Source: Candidatus Acetothermia bacterium
Lineage (GTDB): Bacteria; Bipolaricaulota; Bipolaricaulia; RBG-16-55-9; JANLFV01
Length of the DNA stretch: 64,000 bases
Assembly: GCA_024653345.1 (NCBI GenBank)
Contig: JANLFV010000002.1
Location: forward strand, 68,830-132,829
Direction: 5' to 3'
In this document: one piece after another, positions 8,426 to 16,546 of the stretch
Position numbering within the stretch: the stretch's first letter is position 1
How the letters are laid out: the number at the start of each line of letters is the position of its first letter
Program-made: the position numbers and the translations under genes
The notes under the pieces: model-generated
Told to the model about the DNA's origin: nothing
Seen by the model: only the letters and a program-made list of their open reading frames with translations
The model's database searches: none

Positions 8426-9306
8426 CGGCCCTGCTGACCCTGGCCTTCCAGGCGATGGTCCCGATCACCCTGGCGGCGATCGGGGAGATCTTCAGCGAGC
8501 GGGCCGGAGTGGTGAACATCGGCCTGGAGGGGCTGATGGTCATCTCGGCCTTCTTTGCCGTCGTCGGGGCGAAGGGGACCGGTGACCCGTGGATCGGGTT
8601 GGTCTGCGGGTTGGGTGCGGGGGTGGTCGTGGGGCTGATCCATGGCCTGATCAGCGTCTATCTCCGCGGGGACCAGGTGATCAGCGGGGTGGGGATCAAC
8701 CTCCTCGGGCTGGGGCTCGTCGGCTCGGGAATGGTAGCCCTCTGGGGCGGCCCGCTCCAGCTCCCGGCGGCCTTGCAGGTCCCGAGCCTACCGGCTCCCT
8801 GGGGCAGGGTCAGCCCGATCTTCATAGTCATGCTCCTTCTCGCGGCCTTCACCTGGTGGCTCCTCTTTCGCACTGCCCTCGGGCTCCGGGTCCGAGCGGT
8901 CGGGGAGAACCCTGCACCAGCCGATGTGGCCGGGATTCGGGTCGAGCGGCTCCGCTTCGGGGCTGTGATCTACGGGGCATTCCTTGGCGGGCTCGCGGGG
9001 GCCTTCTTCAGCCTCGATTGGACCCACACGATCACCAAGACCCTCCCGGCCGAGCGGGGCTTCATCGCCCTGGCGAATGTGGTCTTCAGCAAGCTTAACC
9101 CGCTGTTGGCCCTCCTCGGGGGCTTCATTTTCGGCTTCTTCGACGCCCTGAGCTTCTGGGTCTCCAATGTCCCGGGGATCAATCGGTTCGTCCCCTGGCA
9201 GTTCGTCAGGATGATCCCTTATGTGGCGACCCTCCTCGTCCTGATGGGGGCCATCGGGAGGGCCAGGTTCCCCCAGGCCCTCGGAAGGCCCTACTGGCGG
9301 GAGTGA
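8413..9306 (+). CDS. BMP-type ABC transporter permease 2 (YufQ/NupQ-like)
   Basis: A 297-residue integral membrane permease, the partner of permease 1. Diagnostic stretches are MVPITLAAIGEIFSERAGVV, NIGLEGLM, GDQVISGVGINLL, RAVGENPAPADVAGIRV and ERGFIALANVVFSKLNPLLA. These are shared almost word for word with the minus-strand paralogue at 9311-10216. The ATG lies inside the end of permease 1, so translation is probably coupled. Only 4 bp separate its stop from the stop of the convergent paralogous operon. Confidence 0.9.
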   Translation: MELLAALLTLAFQAMVPITLAAIGEIFSERAGVVNIGLEGLMVISAFFAVVGAKGTGDPWIGLVCGLGAGVVVGLIHGLISVYLRGDQVISGVGINLLGLGLVGSGMVALWGGPLQLPAALQVPSLPAPWGRVSPIFIVMLLLAAFTWWLLFRTALGLRVRAVGENPAPADVAGIRVERLRFGAVIYGAFLGGLAGAFFSLDWTHTITKTLPAERGFIALANVVFSKLNPLLALLGGFIFGFFDALSFWVSNVPGINRFVPWQFVRMIPYVATLLVLMGAIGRARFPQALGRPYWRE

Positions 9307-9310
9307 GAGT

Positions 9311-10216
9311 TCATTCCCGGATGTAAGGTCGGCCCAAAGCGGCGGGGAATCGGACTCGCCCGATCGCCCCGGCGACCACGAGCAGCGTGACGATGTAAGG
9401 CGTCATCGGCACGATCTCCCAACGGACGACCGCCTTAATCCCGGGGAAGGTCGAGATCCAGGTGGCCAGGCTCTCGAAGAACCCGAAGATGAACCCCCCG
9501 AGCAAGACGAGCAACGGATTGAGCCCGCTGAAGACTACCGTCGCCAGGGCGATGAACCCCCGTCCGGCGGAGATCTCCTTGGTCACGGACCCGATCCAGT
9601 CGACACTGATGAAGGCCCCTCCCAGCCCGGCGAGCGAGGCCCCCCCGGTTGCCGCGAGGAGGCGGGTGATGTTGACCCTGATCCCGGCCACATCCGCGGC
9701 TGCCGGGTGCTCCCCCACTGCCTTGAGCTTCAGCCCGACCTGGGTCCGCGAGAGAAGATAGTAGGCGAAGAATGGCAGAGCCAGGGTCAGGAAGATCAGC
9801 GGGCTCAGGTCCTTCCCCAGAGGGGTGTTGATGTTCGGCACCTGGGCCGCCCTCGGAACGGCATGGAATCCGGGCGCGCCGAGGATGATCAGTTGGAAGG
9901 CCACGAACCCGATGGCGAGAAGGTTGATCCCCACGCCGACGATCAGCTGGTCTCCCTTCCAGTAGGTCGAGATCAGCCCGAAGAGCAGCCCGATCGCGAC
10001 CCCTGTCCCGATGCCGGCTAGAAGCCCGACGACCCATCCCCCGGCCTCGGCCCCCAGAGCTCCGGTGAGCGCGCTGAGGAGGATGATCCCCTCCAGGCCG
10101 ATGTTGAACAGCCCGGCCGTCTCCCCGAGCACCTCGCCCGTGGCAGCGAGCGTGATCGGGACCATCGCGTGCAGAGAGATGAAGAGGATCCCGAAGAAGT
10201 GGTCGAGGATCGTCAT
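9311..10216 (-). CDS. BMP-type ABC transporter permease 2, second copy
   Basis: 301 residues from the ATG at 10216, which forms an ATGA overlap with the stop of the preceding permease gene; a longer upstream frame is a shadow. It has the same family motifs as the gene at 8413-9306: MVPITLAATGEVLGETAGLF, GDQLIVGVGINLLAIG, RGFIALATVVFSGLNPLLVL, GRVRFPAALGRPYIRE. With the two genes upstream it forms a binding protein-permease-permease set of the same order as the plus-strand operon, but with no ATPase gene of its own here. Confidence 0.9.
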   Translation of the reverse strand: MTILDHFFGILFISLHAMVPITLAATGEVLGETAGLFNIGLEGIILLSALTGALGAEAGGWVVGLLAGIGTGVAIGLLFGLISTYWKGDQLIVGVGINLLAIGFVAFQLIILGAPGFHAVPRAAQVPNINTPLGKDLSPLIFLTLALPFFAYYLLSRTQVGLKLKAVGEHPAAADVAGIRVNITRLLAATGGASLAGLGGAFISVDWIGSVTKEISAGRGFIALATVVFSGLNPLLVLLGGFIFGFFESLATWISTFPGIKAVVRWEIVPMTPYIVTLLVVAGAIGRVRFPAALGRPYIRE

Positions 10217-11346
10217 GCTCGCCTCCAGATGAGGAGCTTCCCCCGGAAGAGCCGGAAGATCCTGATCAGCTCCGGGACGGCTAGGGTGATGATGATCGCG
10301 CCCTCGACGACGCGGATCAGCTCCAGGGGGACGCCGGGGGAGATTTGCATCAAGCGCCCACCGGCCATCAGCCCGCCGAAGAAGATCGCGGCTAGGACAA
10401 TCCCCACGGGATGATTCCGCCCGATCATCGCCACCCCCAGGCCGTTGAACCCCAAGTTCACCAAGCCGCCCAGCCCACTGAAGATCGCATAGCTCGGCGG
10501 GCGGCCCATCACATCCACCGCGCCCGCAAGGCCGGCAGTGAAACCCCCCATGACGAAGGCGAAGAGAGCGGTCCGCCACCGCTTAATCCCGGCGTAGCGG
10601 CAGGCGGCGGGGTTGAAGCCCATCGCCCGGACCTCGAACCCGATCGTGGTATACCAGAGGAGGAAGAGGACCAGCCCGACAAAGAAGATCGAGACCAAGA
10701 TCCCGTAGCTCAGGCTCGTTCGGGGCATGAGGACCGGGAATCGCGCGGTCGGCAAGATGCTGATCGTCTTCTCAGCCCGCCGGGGATCGACCAAGATGTT
10801 GGCAATCAGGTAGAACGAGAGAAAGTGGGCGATCCAGTTGAACATGATTGTGGAGATCACCTCGTGGACGCCGCGAGCGATCTTGAGGATCGCTGCCGGG
10901 AGGCTCCACAGAGCCCCGGCGAGCATCCCCGCCAGCAGCGTGACGATCAGGTGGAGGCCCGCGGGGAGCTTGAAGAGGCTCAGCGCGATCGCCGCCAGCG
11001 CCCCGATGTAGACCTGCCCCTCGGCCCCGATGTTGAAGAGCCCGCCCCGCAGGCCGATGGCGAAGGTGAGCCCGGTAAGGATCAGCGGCGTGGCGTTGGC
11101 CAGTGCCTCGGAGAGGCTGTAGACGGTCCCGAAGCTCCCGCGGAAGAGCGCGAAGTAGGCCTGAATCGGGTTGAAGTGGTAGATGAGCATGATAATCGCC
11201 CCCACGGCCAGGCCGATTAGCCCGGCGAGGAGTGATTCCCAAAGTGGCCGGAGCCTAGCGATCGCTCTTGCGGCCGGGCCAATAAGCCTGGCAAAAAGCC
11301 ATGCCTTGAGCCGCCGGAGCCTCGCGATGAACGCCAGTCCCTTCAT
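10213..11346 (-). CDS. BMP-type ABC transporter permease 1, second copy
   Basis: A 377-residue membrane protein with a basic N-terminus, then LLAGLIGLAVGAIIMLI and the family core TPLILTGLTFAIGLRGGLF, NIGAEGQ, GVHEVISTIMFNWIAHFL and GVAMIGRNHPVGIVLAAIFFG. It is a paralogue of 7313-8425. It ends in an ATGA overlap with permease 2. A long perfect hairpin separates it from the binding-protein gene upstream, and the ATG has only a weak Shine-Dalgarno. Expression may therefore be lower than that of the binding protein. Confidence 0.9.
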   Translation of the reverse strand: MKGLAFIARLRRLKAWLFARLIGPAARAIARLRPLWESLLAGLIGLAVGAIIMLIYHFNPIQAYFALFRGSFGTVYSLSEALANATPLILTGLTFAIGLRGGLFNIGAEGQVYIGALAAIALSLFKLPAGLHLIVTLLAGMLAGALWSLPAAILKIARGVHEVISTIMFNWIAHFLSFYLIANILVDPRRAEKTISILPTARFPVLMPRTSLSYGILVSIFFVGLVLFLLWYTTIGFEVRAMGFNPAACRYAGIKRWRTALFAFVMGGFTAGLAGAVDVMGRPPSYAIFSGLGGLVNLGFNGLGVAMIGRNHPVGIVLAAIFFGGLMAGGRLMQISPGVPLELIRVVEGAIIITLAVPELIRIFRLFRGKLLIWRRA

Positions 11347-11373
11347 CCGGGGGAAAGAGGACTATAAATCGGA

Positions 11374-11406
11374 GGAGGGAGAGAGGAGAGGCTCCTCTCT
11401 CCCTCC
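11374..11406 (-). terminator. 15-bp perfect hairpin between binding protein and permease
   Basis: The arms GGAGGGAGAGAGGAG (11374-11388) and CTCCTCTCTCCCTCC (11392-11406) are exactly complementary with a 3-nt loop. The position is equivalent to the hairpin at 7280-7310 in the other operon. There is no T-run, so partial termination or 3'-end protection of the binding-protein mRNA is the likely role. Confidence 0.6.
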
Positions 11407-11435
11407 GTAATCCACTGCCGCTTGCGGTATCGGCT

Positions 11436-12626
11436 CTATGGCAGGGGATACTGCGCGCGGATTGCCAGCATCTCGTCGACAGTGTTGGCCGTGGGGACGA
11501 CGATCTCGCCGGAGACGATCTTCATCTCCAGGTCGCTGACCGCGTCCCAGATCCAGTAGGGTATACCTTGCCGCATCGTCAGCCAGTTGCTGATGATCCT
11601 GTCCTTGTCAGCCGCAGTGATCGCTCCCGCGTTGATGCCGAACTCGATGAAGTCAAGCAGGTCCTGATACCGCGAGATGGCGATGCCGCGGTTGCTCACG
11701 CCTAGGCTGACGATCTCGCCCTGGAAGGTCCCGTGGACCACATCGGCCACGGCCTTGTAGCAGCCGCGATCGACCCGCTTCATCATGCTCGCGAGGACCC
11801 TGTGCCCATCGCCCAGGTAGTCCTGGTTCGCGTCGACGCCGATCATGAACGGAGGCCCGGCCTCGCGGCGCTGAGCGAAGACCGCCTCAGTGACGGCCTG
11901 GAGGTCGCCGATCCCGAGCGGGCCGGCAACATTGTAGATCAGGCCCGCGCCCTGGGCGAGCATCGCCTGGCTGGCAGCATAGCCCTTGGCGATGTCGCTG
12001 AAGGTCCCGGTGTAGGTCCACAGGAGGCCGATGTTGGGATTCGTGCCGGTGACCTGCTGATACTTCTTGTTGCCCCAGTCGATCCCGAACCGATACCCCG
12101 CCTCGAAGTGGTAGAGGACGGGGATCTCGATCCCCAGGACCACCCCGACCTTAGGGTAGCCGTAGTAGGCCGCGACCATCGCCGAGAGCGCCCCGACGAG
12201 GGCCGAGCCCTCGTTCTCCGCGAAGACGATGGACATCACATTCGGCTGGTCCACGACGCTATCGATGATCGCGAACTTCTGGTTGGGGAACTCCGCCGCG
12301 ACGGTGTTGAAGGCATCAGTGAGCAGGAAGCCGACGCCGATGATCAGGTCATACTGGCCGGAGATGGCCGCATTCCGGGTGTTCGGAAGGTAGTCGGCAT
12401 CGCTCGCGCTCTGGATCTCGTCCATCTGGAGGCCGAAGTCCGCAGCCGCCTCGTCCGTCCCCTTGAAGCCCATATCGTTGAAGGAGAGGTCTCCCCGCCC
12501 GCCGACATCGAGGATGACCGCGACCCTCCCCTTCAATGCCTGTCCCGCGCCCGGGAGCAGCACCAGACCCGTGATCAGCAGTGAGACCGCTACTACCAAG
12601 ATCAGCAACCTTGACTTGCCCTGCAT
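11436..12626 (-). CDS. BMP-family nucleoside/nucleobase-binding protein
   Basis: A 396-residue BMP/Med-type substrate-binding protein that captures nucleosides or bases outside the membrane. The signal peptide is residues 1-29 (LLILVVAVSLLITGLVLLPG); no lipobox cysteine is visible, so it is either free or anchored in another way. The mature domain has VAVILDVGGRGDLSFNDMGF, LIIGVGFLLTDAFNTVA, FAENEGSALVGALSA, HFEAGYRFGIDWG, GVDANQDYLGDG and LASMMKRVD, typical of the BMP family. GGAGG precedes the ATG, and a strong promoter lies about 150 bp upstream. It is the intact counterpart of the broken gene at 5978-7239. Confidence 0.9.
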   Translation of the reverse strand: MQGKSRLLILVVAVSLLITGLVLLPGAGQALKGRVAVILDVGGRGDLSFNDMGFKGTDEAAADFGLQMDEIQSASDADYLPNTRNAAISGQYDLIIGVGFLLTDAFNTVAAEFPNQKFAIIDSVVDQPNVMSIVFAENEGSALVGALSAMVAAYYGYPKVGVVLGIEIPVLYHFEAGYRFGIDWGNKKYQQVTGTNPNIGLLWTYTGTFSDIAKGYAASQAMLAQGAGLIYNVAGPLGIGDLQAVTEAVFAQRREAGPPFMIGVDANQDYLGDGHRVLASMMKRVDRGCYKAVADVVHGTFQGEIVSLGVSNRGIAISRYQDLLDFIEFGINAGAITAADKDRIISNWLTMRQGIPYWIWDAVSDLEMKIVSGEIVVPTANTVDEMLAIRAQYPLP

Positions 12627-12776
12627 TGTGCAACCTCCTGTCTCTAGAGTTTAGAACTTCTCCAATCCGCTCCCTCGCTGGCTCTCGCCCCTCGATCACC
12701 TCCCTTCCCTACCTTGCTCTCCCAATCGGGCACCATCAGGCTTGACCTTCCGGACAGGTCGTGAGCCCGTAAGGTG

Positions 12777-12805
12777 AATATAGCACATGCATCTCTTCAA
12801 GTCAA
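12777..12805 (-). promoter_or_regulatory. promoter of the second BMP transporter operon
   Basis: Minus strand: TTGACT (12805-12800), 17-bp spacer, TATATT (12782-12777). It is one of the best sigma-70-type matches in the window. Confidence 0.7.
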
Positions 12806-12874
12806 GCTCTGCCTGAACTGGCCAACCCCTGCCCAGGCAACAGGGACGGCTTGCAGACGCTGAGGCACCCCGAT

Positions 12875-12896
12875 GGCCGGGTTGCCATTCCCGGCC
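12875..12896 (-). terminator. hairpin downstream of the yqeB operon
   Basis: GGCCGGG / CCCGGCC, 7 bp, 8-nt loop, about 43 bp after the yqeB stop. No T-run; a terminator or RNA-end structure is plausible. Confidence 0.4.
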
Positions 12897-12938
12897 GACT
12901 GGGGCGTGATGATAGCCTCCCCGGCCCGCCCTCCGCCT

Positions 12939-13796
12939 CTAACGAGCGTGCGAGGCCAAGGCAGCGCGGGCGAAGAGCCCCCGCTCCAGGCCGAGAGTGA
13001 AGATCGCTTCCAGGACCCCGCAAGCCACCGAGTCGGCCTTCTCCGAGGTCCGGCAGCAATCCGAGGCTTCTCCGCGATGGTCCACATCCCCCAGCTTTGT
13101 CCCTTCCTCGACCTCGAGGCCGCTGTAGAGCAGGCCCCGGATCACCCCGGAGATCTTGGCCCTCACCGGCTCATCATCAACCCAGCCCACGACCTCGCCG
13201 GCCTGGACCTTATCACCGATCTCGTGGGCCGCGCGGAAGACGCCCGCAATGGGGGCCCGCAACGCGCGCTCCTCTCTATAGCCGTAGCTCTTGCAGGGGA
13301 CGCCGGTGTCCTCGACGGCCCGGCCGCGGTAGATCACACGGCCGTCTTGAGGGCCGTCTTTGGTCTCGATCACGGCATCGGCGTGGAAGCCAGCCTCGAT
13401 TCCAGGCCCGAGAGCGATGACGATCGGGGCCTGGCCGATCCTGGTATCCAAAGGCCGCTTGGCCATCCGCCCGTCGATGAGCACAGCGGGCTTCAGCTCC
13501 TGTAAGCTCCTTCCCTCAGGGTCGATCAACACCGGGACTCCGCCGACTTCCATCGAGTAGCTCCTGGCCTCCGCGAGGTCCCGGACCAGCTTCCCGGGGA
13601 CGCCCTCGACCTCGCACTCGCCGGCAAAGACGCACTGGGCGAAGGAGACGAGCCGCCGGACGGCCAGCGGCTTCTCCAGCTCCAGGACGACGGTGGGGAA
13701 GCCGGCCCAGTTGAGCCGCCGGATCGCGCCTGAGGCCAGCTCGCCCCCGCCGCGGACCAAGACCCAGATATCCTTGAAGATCTCGCGAACTGCCAT
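12939..13796 (-). CDS. yqeB: YqeB, selenium-dependent molybdenum hydroxylase system protein
   Basis: A 285-residue member of the EF2563/YqeB family, which accompanies selenium-dependent molybdenum hydroxylases (xanthine dehydrogenase and relatives) and is thought to act in cofactor maturation. Matching stretches are VLVRGGGELASGAIRRL at the N-terminus, LIDGRMAKRPLDTRIGQAP, VIALGPGIEAGFHADAVIET and the C-terminal SEKADSVACGVLEAI, preceded by a CC pair. The ATG directly abuts the TAG of xdhC, so the two are cotranscribed. The hydroxylase itself is not in this window. Its position next to purine transporters and a purine deaminase suggests purine oxidation. Confidence 0.82.
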   Translation of the reverse strand: MAVREIFKDIWVLVRGGGELASGAIRRLNWAGFPTVVLELEKPLAVRRLVSFAQCVFAGECEVEGVPGKLVRDLAEARSYSMEVGGVPVLIDPEGRSLQELKPAVLIDGRMAKRPLDTRIGQAPIVIALGPGIEAGFHADAVIETKDGPQDGRVIYRGRAVEDTGVPCKSYGYREERALRAPIAGVFRAAHEIGDKVQAGEVVGWVDDEPVRAKISGVIRGLLYSGLEVEEGTKLGDVDHRGEASDCCRTSEKADSVACGVLEAIFTLGLERGLFARAALASHAR

Positions 13797-14870
13797 CTAA
13801 TGCTCCTCCCGTGCGTTCTTGACCTTGATCATCTCCGCGAGGATGCTCACGGCGATCTCGCCCGGCTCCTTCCCCCCGATCGGCAGCCCGATCGGGGTGT
13901 GCACCCCGCTCAAGCGCGCTCTCGCTATGCCCTCCTCTCCTAGCTGCCGGAAGATCTCGTCCCTCTTCTTGGGACTTCCGATCATCCCCAGGTAGGCCGG
14001 GGCCCGGCCAGAGTCCAGGATCTGGCGGAGGACCACTGCGTCGACCTGATGCGAGTGGGTCACGATAGCAACGAACGATCGCTCGTCCGGCAGGGGCAGA
14101 TTTCCCTGAAAGTCCCGGCCGACCAGATGGACGCGGTCGACGAGCGGCCTGAGCGGCTCGAGCAGGTCCTCCCGCTCGTCCGCCACCTCGACCTCGAAGA
14201 GCTCCGTGGCCGCGGCCAGCTTGACAAGCTTCGCCCCGACATGCCCCGCGCCGAAGATCAGAAGCCGCGGCGGGCGCTCGACGACCTCTAGAAACGCCCA
14301 GAAGCGCCCCTCGCCCTGGGGATCGGCCAGTTCCTTGAGGGCCGCTCTCTTCCCCGAGGGCAGAAGCGCAGCCGCCTCCGCGCTGATCCTCTCCACTATC
14401 TGCGGAGAAGGGCCTACGCCGCAACACGAATCCGGCTCACCAGCGGCCGACAGGATGAGCCTCGCCTCACGGGCTGAGCTGGGGCCGGCCCGGCTGAAGA
14501 GGTGGGCGATGACGATTGGCCCTCCCTCGCGGAGCAACTCCTGAACCCGAGCGCAGAACTGCCGCATCTCCGGGCCGCGCACGGCCTCATAGAACACGCT
14601 CACCTCGCCGCCGCAATGCATTCCCAGGTCCCGCAGGGCATAATCCTTGAGCACAGGAGGAGTTTCGGGGAAGAGCCTGAGCGCCTCCTGGACAACATGC
14701 ATCTCCAGCGCTCCTCCGCCGACGGTGAACTCCGTGGTTCCGTCAGGATGGACAATCAGCTTCGCCCCGGCCCGCTGCGGCGCCGGCCCGCGGGCCTCCG
14801 CCAGATGGGCGAGGACAAGGGCGCGCCCCTCCTCCAGCAGCTCAGCCACGCGGTCGTAGAACGATCTCAT
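13797..14870 (-). CDS. xdhC: XdhC/CoxI-family molybdenum-hydroxylase maturation protein
   Basis: 357 residues from the ATG at 14870 (ATGA overlap with mocA). XdhC-type proteins deliver or sulfurate molybdenum cofactor for xanthine dehydrogenase-type enzymes. This one has two successive XdhC/CoxI N-terminal domains: MRSFYDRVAELLEEGRALVL with LRDLGMHCGGEVSVFYE, then MRQFCARVQELLREGGPIVI. The Rossmann domain follows (LLIFGAGHVGAKLVKLAA, VAIVTHSHQVDAVVL, YLGMIGSPKKRDEI, GLPIGGKEPGEIAVSI). The duplicated N-terminal domain is an arrangement known in the family. A long upstream extension of the frame is a shadow of mocA. Confidence 0.85.
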   Translation of the reverse strand: MRSFYDRVAELLEEGRALVLAHLAEARGPAPQRAGAKLIVHPDGTTEFTVGGGALEMHVVQEALRLFPETPPVLKDYALRDLGMHCGGEVSVFYEAVRGPEMRQFCARVQELLREGGPIVIAHLFSRAGPSSAREARLILSAAGEPDSCCGVGPSPQIVERISAEAAALLPSGKRAALKELADPQGEGRFWAFLEVVERPPRLLIFGAGHVGAKLVKLAAATELFEVEVADEREDLLEPLRPLVDRVHLVGRDFQGNLPLPDERSFVAIVTHSHQVDAVVLRQILDSGRAPAYLGMIGSPKKRDEIFRQLGEEGIARARLSGVHTPIGLPIGGKEPGEIAVSILAEMIKVKNAREEH

Positions 14871-15475
14871 CTCCGCTCCAGTTCGAGCAGCCACGCGTAG
14901 TCCTCGGGCGTATCGAGGTCCAATTGCGTCGCCCCATCTCTCAGGGGCAGTTTGACTGCCTCGGCCCAGTGCCTCTTCACCACGCCCCAGCCGCTCTGGT
15001 CGCCTGTGAGCGTGGCCAGCTCTCGCAGCAGTTCCCGGGAGAAGGCGACCGGATGGCCCTTCTCGCCATTGTAGAGTGGGAAGCAGAGCGGCGCACCGGT
15101 CCTCAAGAGCCCCTCGGCTACCGAGTCGATCAACTGGGCGGTCATGAGCGGCATGTCGCCCTGGAGGAAGAGGGCCCCGCGCGCTTCCTTTGGCAGCGCC
15201 TCGATGGCTGTCTTCACCGAGGAGGCTCGACCGGAGGGCCAATCTGGGTTCTCGACCACTCTGATCCTGGGGTGAGAGGCTAACTCGGCCAGGGCCGCTA
15301 AGATCTTCTCCCCCTCGTGGCCGATCACCAGGATGATCGGCTCGAGTCGCGATCCCAAGGCCGCGCGGACCACATGATAGACCACCGCCCGGCCACGAAA
15401 GGGGAGGAGGAGCTTGTTCCTCCCTCGGAAACGACTCCCCTCGCCCGCGGCGAGGATCACGCCAGCTATGGCCAT
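14867..15475 (-). CDS. mocA: MocA-like molybdenum cofactor nucleotidyltransferase
   Basis: A 202-residue MobA-like NTP transferase. MocA transfers CMP to molybdopterin for the xanthine oxidase family of enzymes. Motifs are GVILAAGEGSRFRGRNKLLLP (nucleotide-binding loop), NPDWPSGRASSVKTAIEAL, FLQGDMPLMTA (metal-binding GDMP) and LDLDTPEDYAWL. It is the first gene of mocA-xdhC-yqeB, with its own promoter about 27 bp upstream. Other MobA-like transferases share the fold, but the operon partners support MocA. Confidence 0.83.
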   Translation of the reverse strand: MAIAGVILAAGEGSRFRGRNKLLLPFRGRAVVYHVVRAALGSRLEPIILVIGHEGEKILAALAELASHPRIRVVENPDWPSGRASSVKTAIEALPKEARGALFLQGDMPLMTAQLIDSVAEGLLRTGAPLCFPLYNGEKGHPVAFSRELLRELATLTGDQSGWGVVKRHWAEAVKLPLRDGATQLDLDTPEDYAWLLELERR

Positions 15476-15501
15476 TTGCTCGGAATCCTTGCCCTGGCCG
15501 A

Positions 15502-15530
15502 ATCCTAGCCGAGTTTCCTCCCCAAGTCAA
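15502..15530 (-). promoter_or_regulatory. promoter of mocA-xdhC-yqeB
   Basis: Minus strand: TTGACT (15530-15525), 17-bp spacer, TAGGAT (15507-15502). Confidence 0.6.
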
Positions 15531-15571
15531 GGATTCTGCGCTCCGGCTCACAACACCGCTTGAAGCGGGTC

Positions 15572-16546
15572 TCACTCGCTGTCGCCGAGCTCGGCGCTCC
15601 CTTCGCGGGGCTGTGCCATTCCCGTGATGGCTAGAACGATCCTGTAGAGTGCTTCCTCGGGCTCGGCCTCGCCCCGCTTGAGCCGGGCATCCTTGCGGTG
15701 CAAGAGGTAGATTAGGTCGATCAACTCCTCCTCGCGGAAGCTCTTCACCTGGCTCAGGCGGCGCTTGACGAGCCAGGGGTATTGCCCCGTCTCGGCGGTG
15801 ATCTCCTGGAGGCTGCGGCCCGCCTCGGCCAGGGACTTCACGGCCAGGAGCGCCCGGATCTCCCCGGCGATCATGAAGAAGACTCTGTTCGGGTCCTCAC
15901 CCTCTGCAAGGAGCTGCCGGAGGCTCACCAGCGCCTGAGGCCGGCGCGAGCCGAGCTCCTCGAGGAAGGCAAAGATGCCCGCCCCTCGCCCACCGAAGAT
16001 CAAGCCCTTGAGGTCCTCGACCCCCAGCGGGCCCTCGTGCGGATAGAGCGAGAGCTTCTCGATCTCGTTCGCCAGATGGTGCAGCTCGGGCTCGCTCATC
16101 TCCAAGAGGCAGCGGAAGGCCTCGGCTGTCAGCTCGACCCCTTGCTCGCGGAGGAGGTCCCGGACCAGCTTCGGCAGGCTCCGCCGGTCCGGCTTGGGGA
16201 AGTCCTCAGCCTCGCCCCGCTCGGCAATCAAGTGGACTAACTTGCTCCGCTGATCCAGCTTCTCCGCGCTCAGCAGGAGGAAGAACCCCGCGGGCAGGCC
16301 CCGCTCGAGTAACTGGACGAGTCCCGCGCCCTCGGGGAGCTTCTCGACGCGACGGATGAGGATCAACTTCCCCGGGGCGAAGAGCGAGGGGGTGAAGAGC
16401 TCCTCGAGCAGCTTCTCGTTGTCGAGCCCTTCGGCGTCGAGGTGGACCTCGTCCAGTTGGCCATGGGCCTTAATCTCGGCGATCTTCCGCTGGAGCGCCC
16501 GCTCGCGCAGGAAATCGTCGCCGGTGAAGAGGTAAACTTGCTTCAC
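15572..16546 (-). CDS. holA: DNA polymerase III delta subunit
   Basis: A 324-residue HolA, the clamp-loader subunit that opens the beta sliding clamp. It starts with the family hallmark YLFTGDDFLRERALQ; an AAA+-like domain follows (KLILIRRVEKLPEGAG, FFLLLSAEKLDQRSK), then the helical C-terminal domain (IFAFLEELGSRRPQALVSL, MIAGEIRALLAVKSL). The ATG overlaps the stop of the HD-domain gene (ATGA). It is the last gene of mutM / alkyltransferase-endoV / HD / holA. Confidence 0.9.
   Translation of the reverse strand: MKQVYLFTGDDFLRERALQRKIAEIKAHGQLDEVHLDAEGLDNEKLLEELFTPSLFAPGKLILIRRVEKLPEGAGLVQLLERGLPAGFFLLLSAEKLDQRSKLVHLIAERGEAEDFPKPDRRSLPKLVRDLLREQGVELTAEAFRCLLEMSEPELHHLANEIEKLSLYPHEGPLGVEDLKGLIFGGRGAGIFAFLEELGSRRPQALVSLRQLLAEGEDPNRVFFMIAGEIRALLAVKSLAEAGRSLQEITAETGQYPWLVKRRLSQVKSFREEELIDLIYLLHRKDARLKRGEAEPEEALYRIVLAITGMAQPREGSAELGDSE

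Larger units (their letters stand above)
12627..12938. other. 312-bp gene-free region
   Basis: It holds the promoter and a leader of about 140 nt for the binding-protein gene (minus strand), and the 3' end of the yqeB operon with a GGCCGGG/CCCGGCC hairpin. The leader contains GACCT/AGGTC and flanking short complementary segments that could nest into one imperfect hairpin (about 12733-12776). I could not match it to a known purine riboswitch. No open frame of note is seen. Confidence 0.6.

Noticed and set aside
12627-12776. Purine or molybdenum-cofactor riboswitch in the transporter leader
   Set aside because: Only short nested complementary segments are present; no conserved core of a known riboswitch could be matched by eye.
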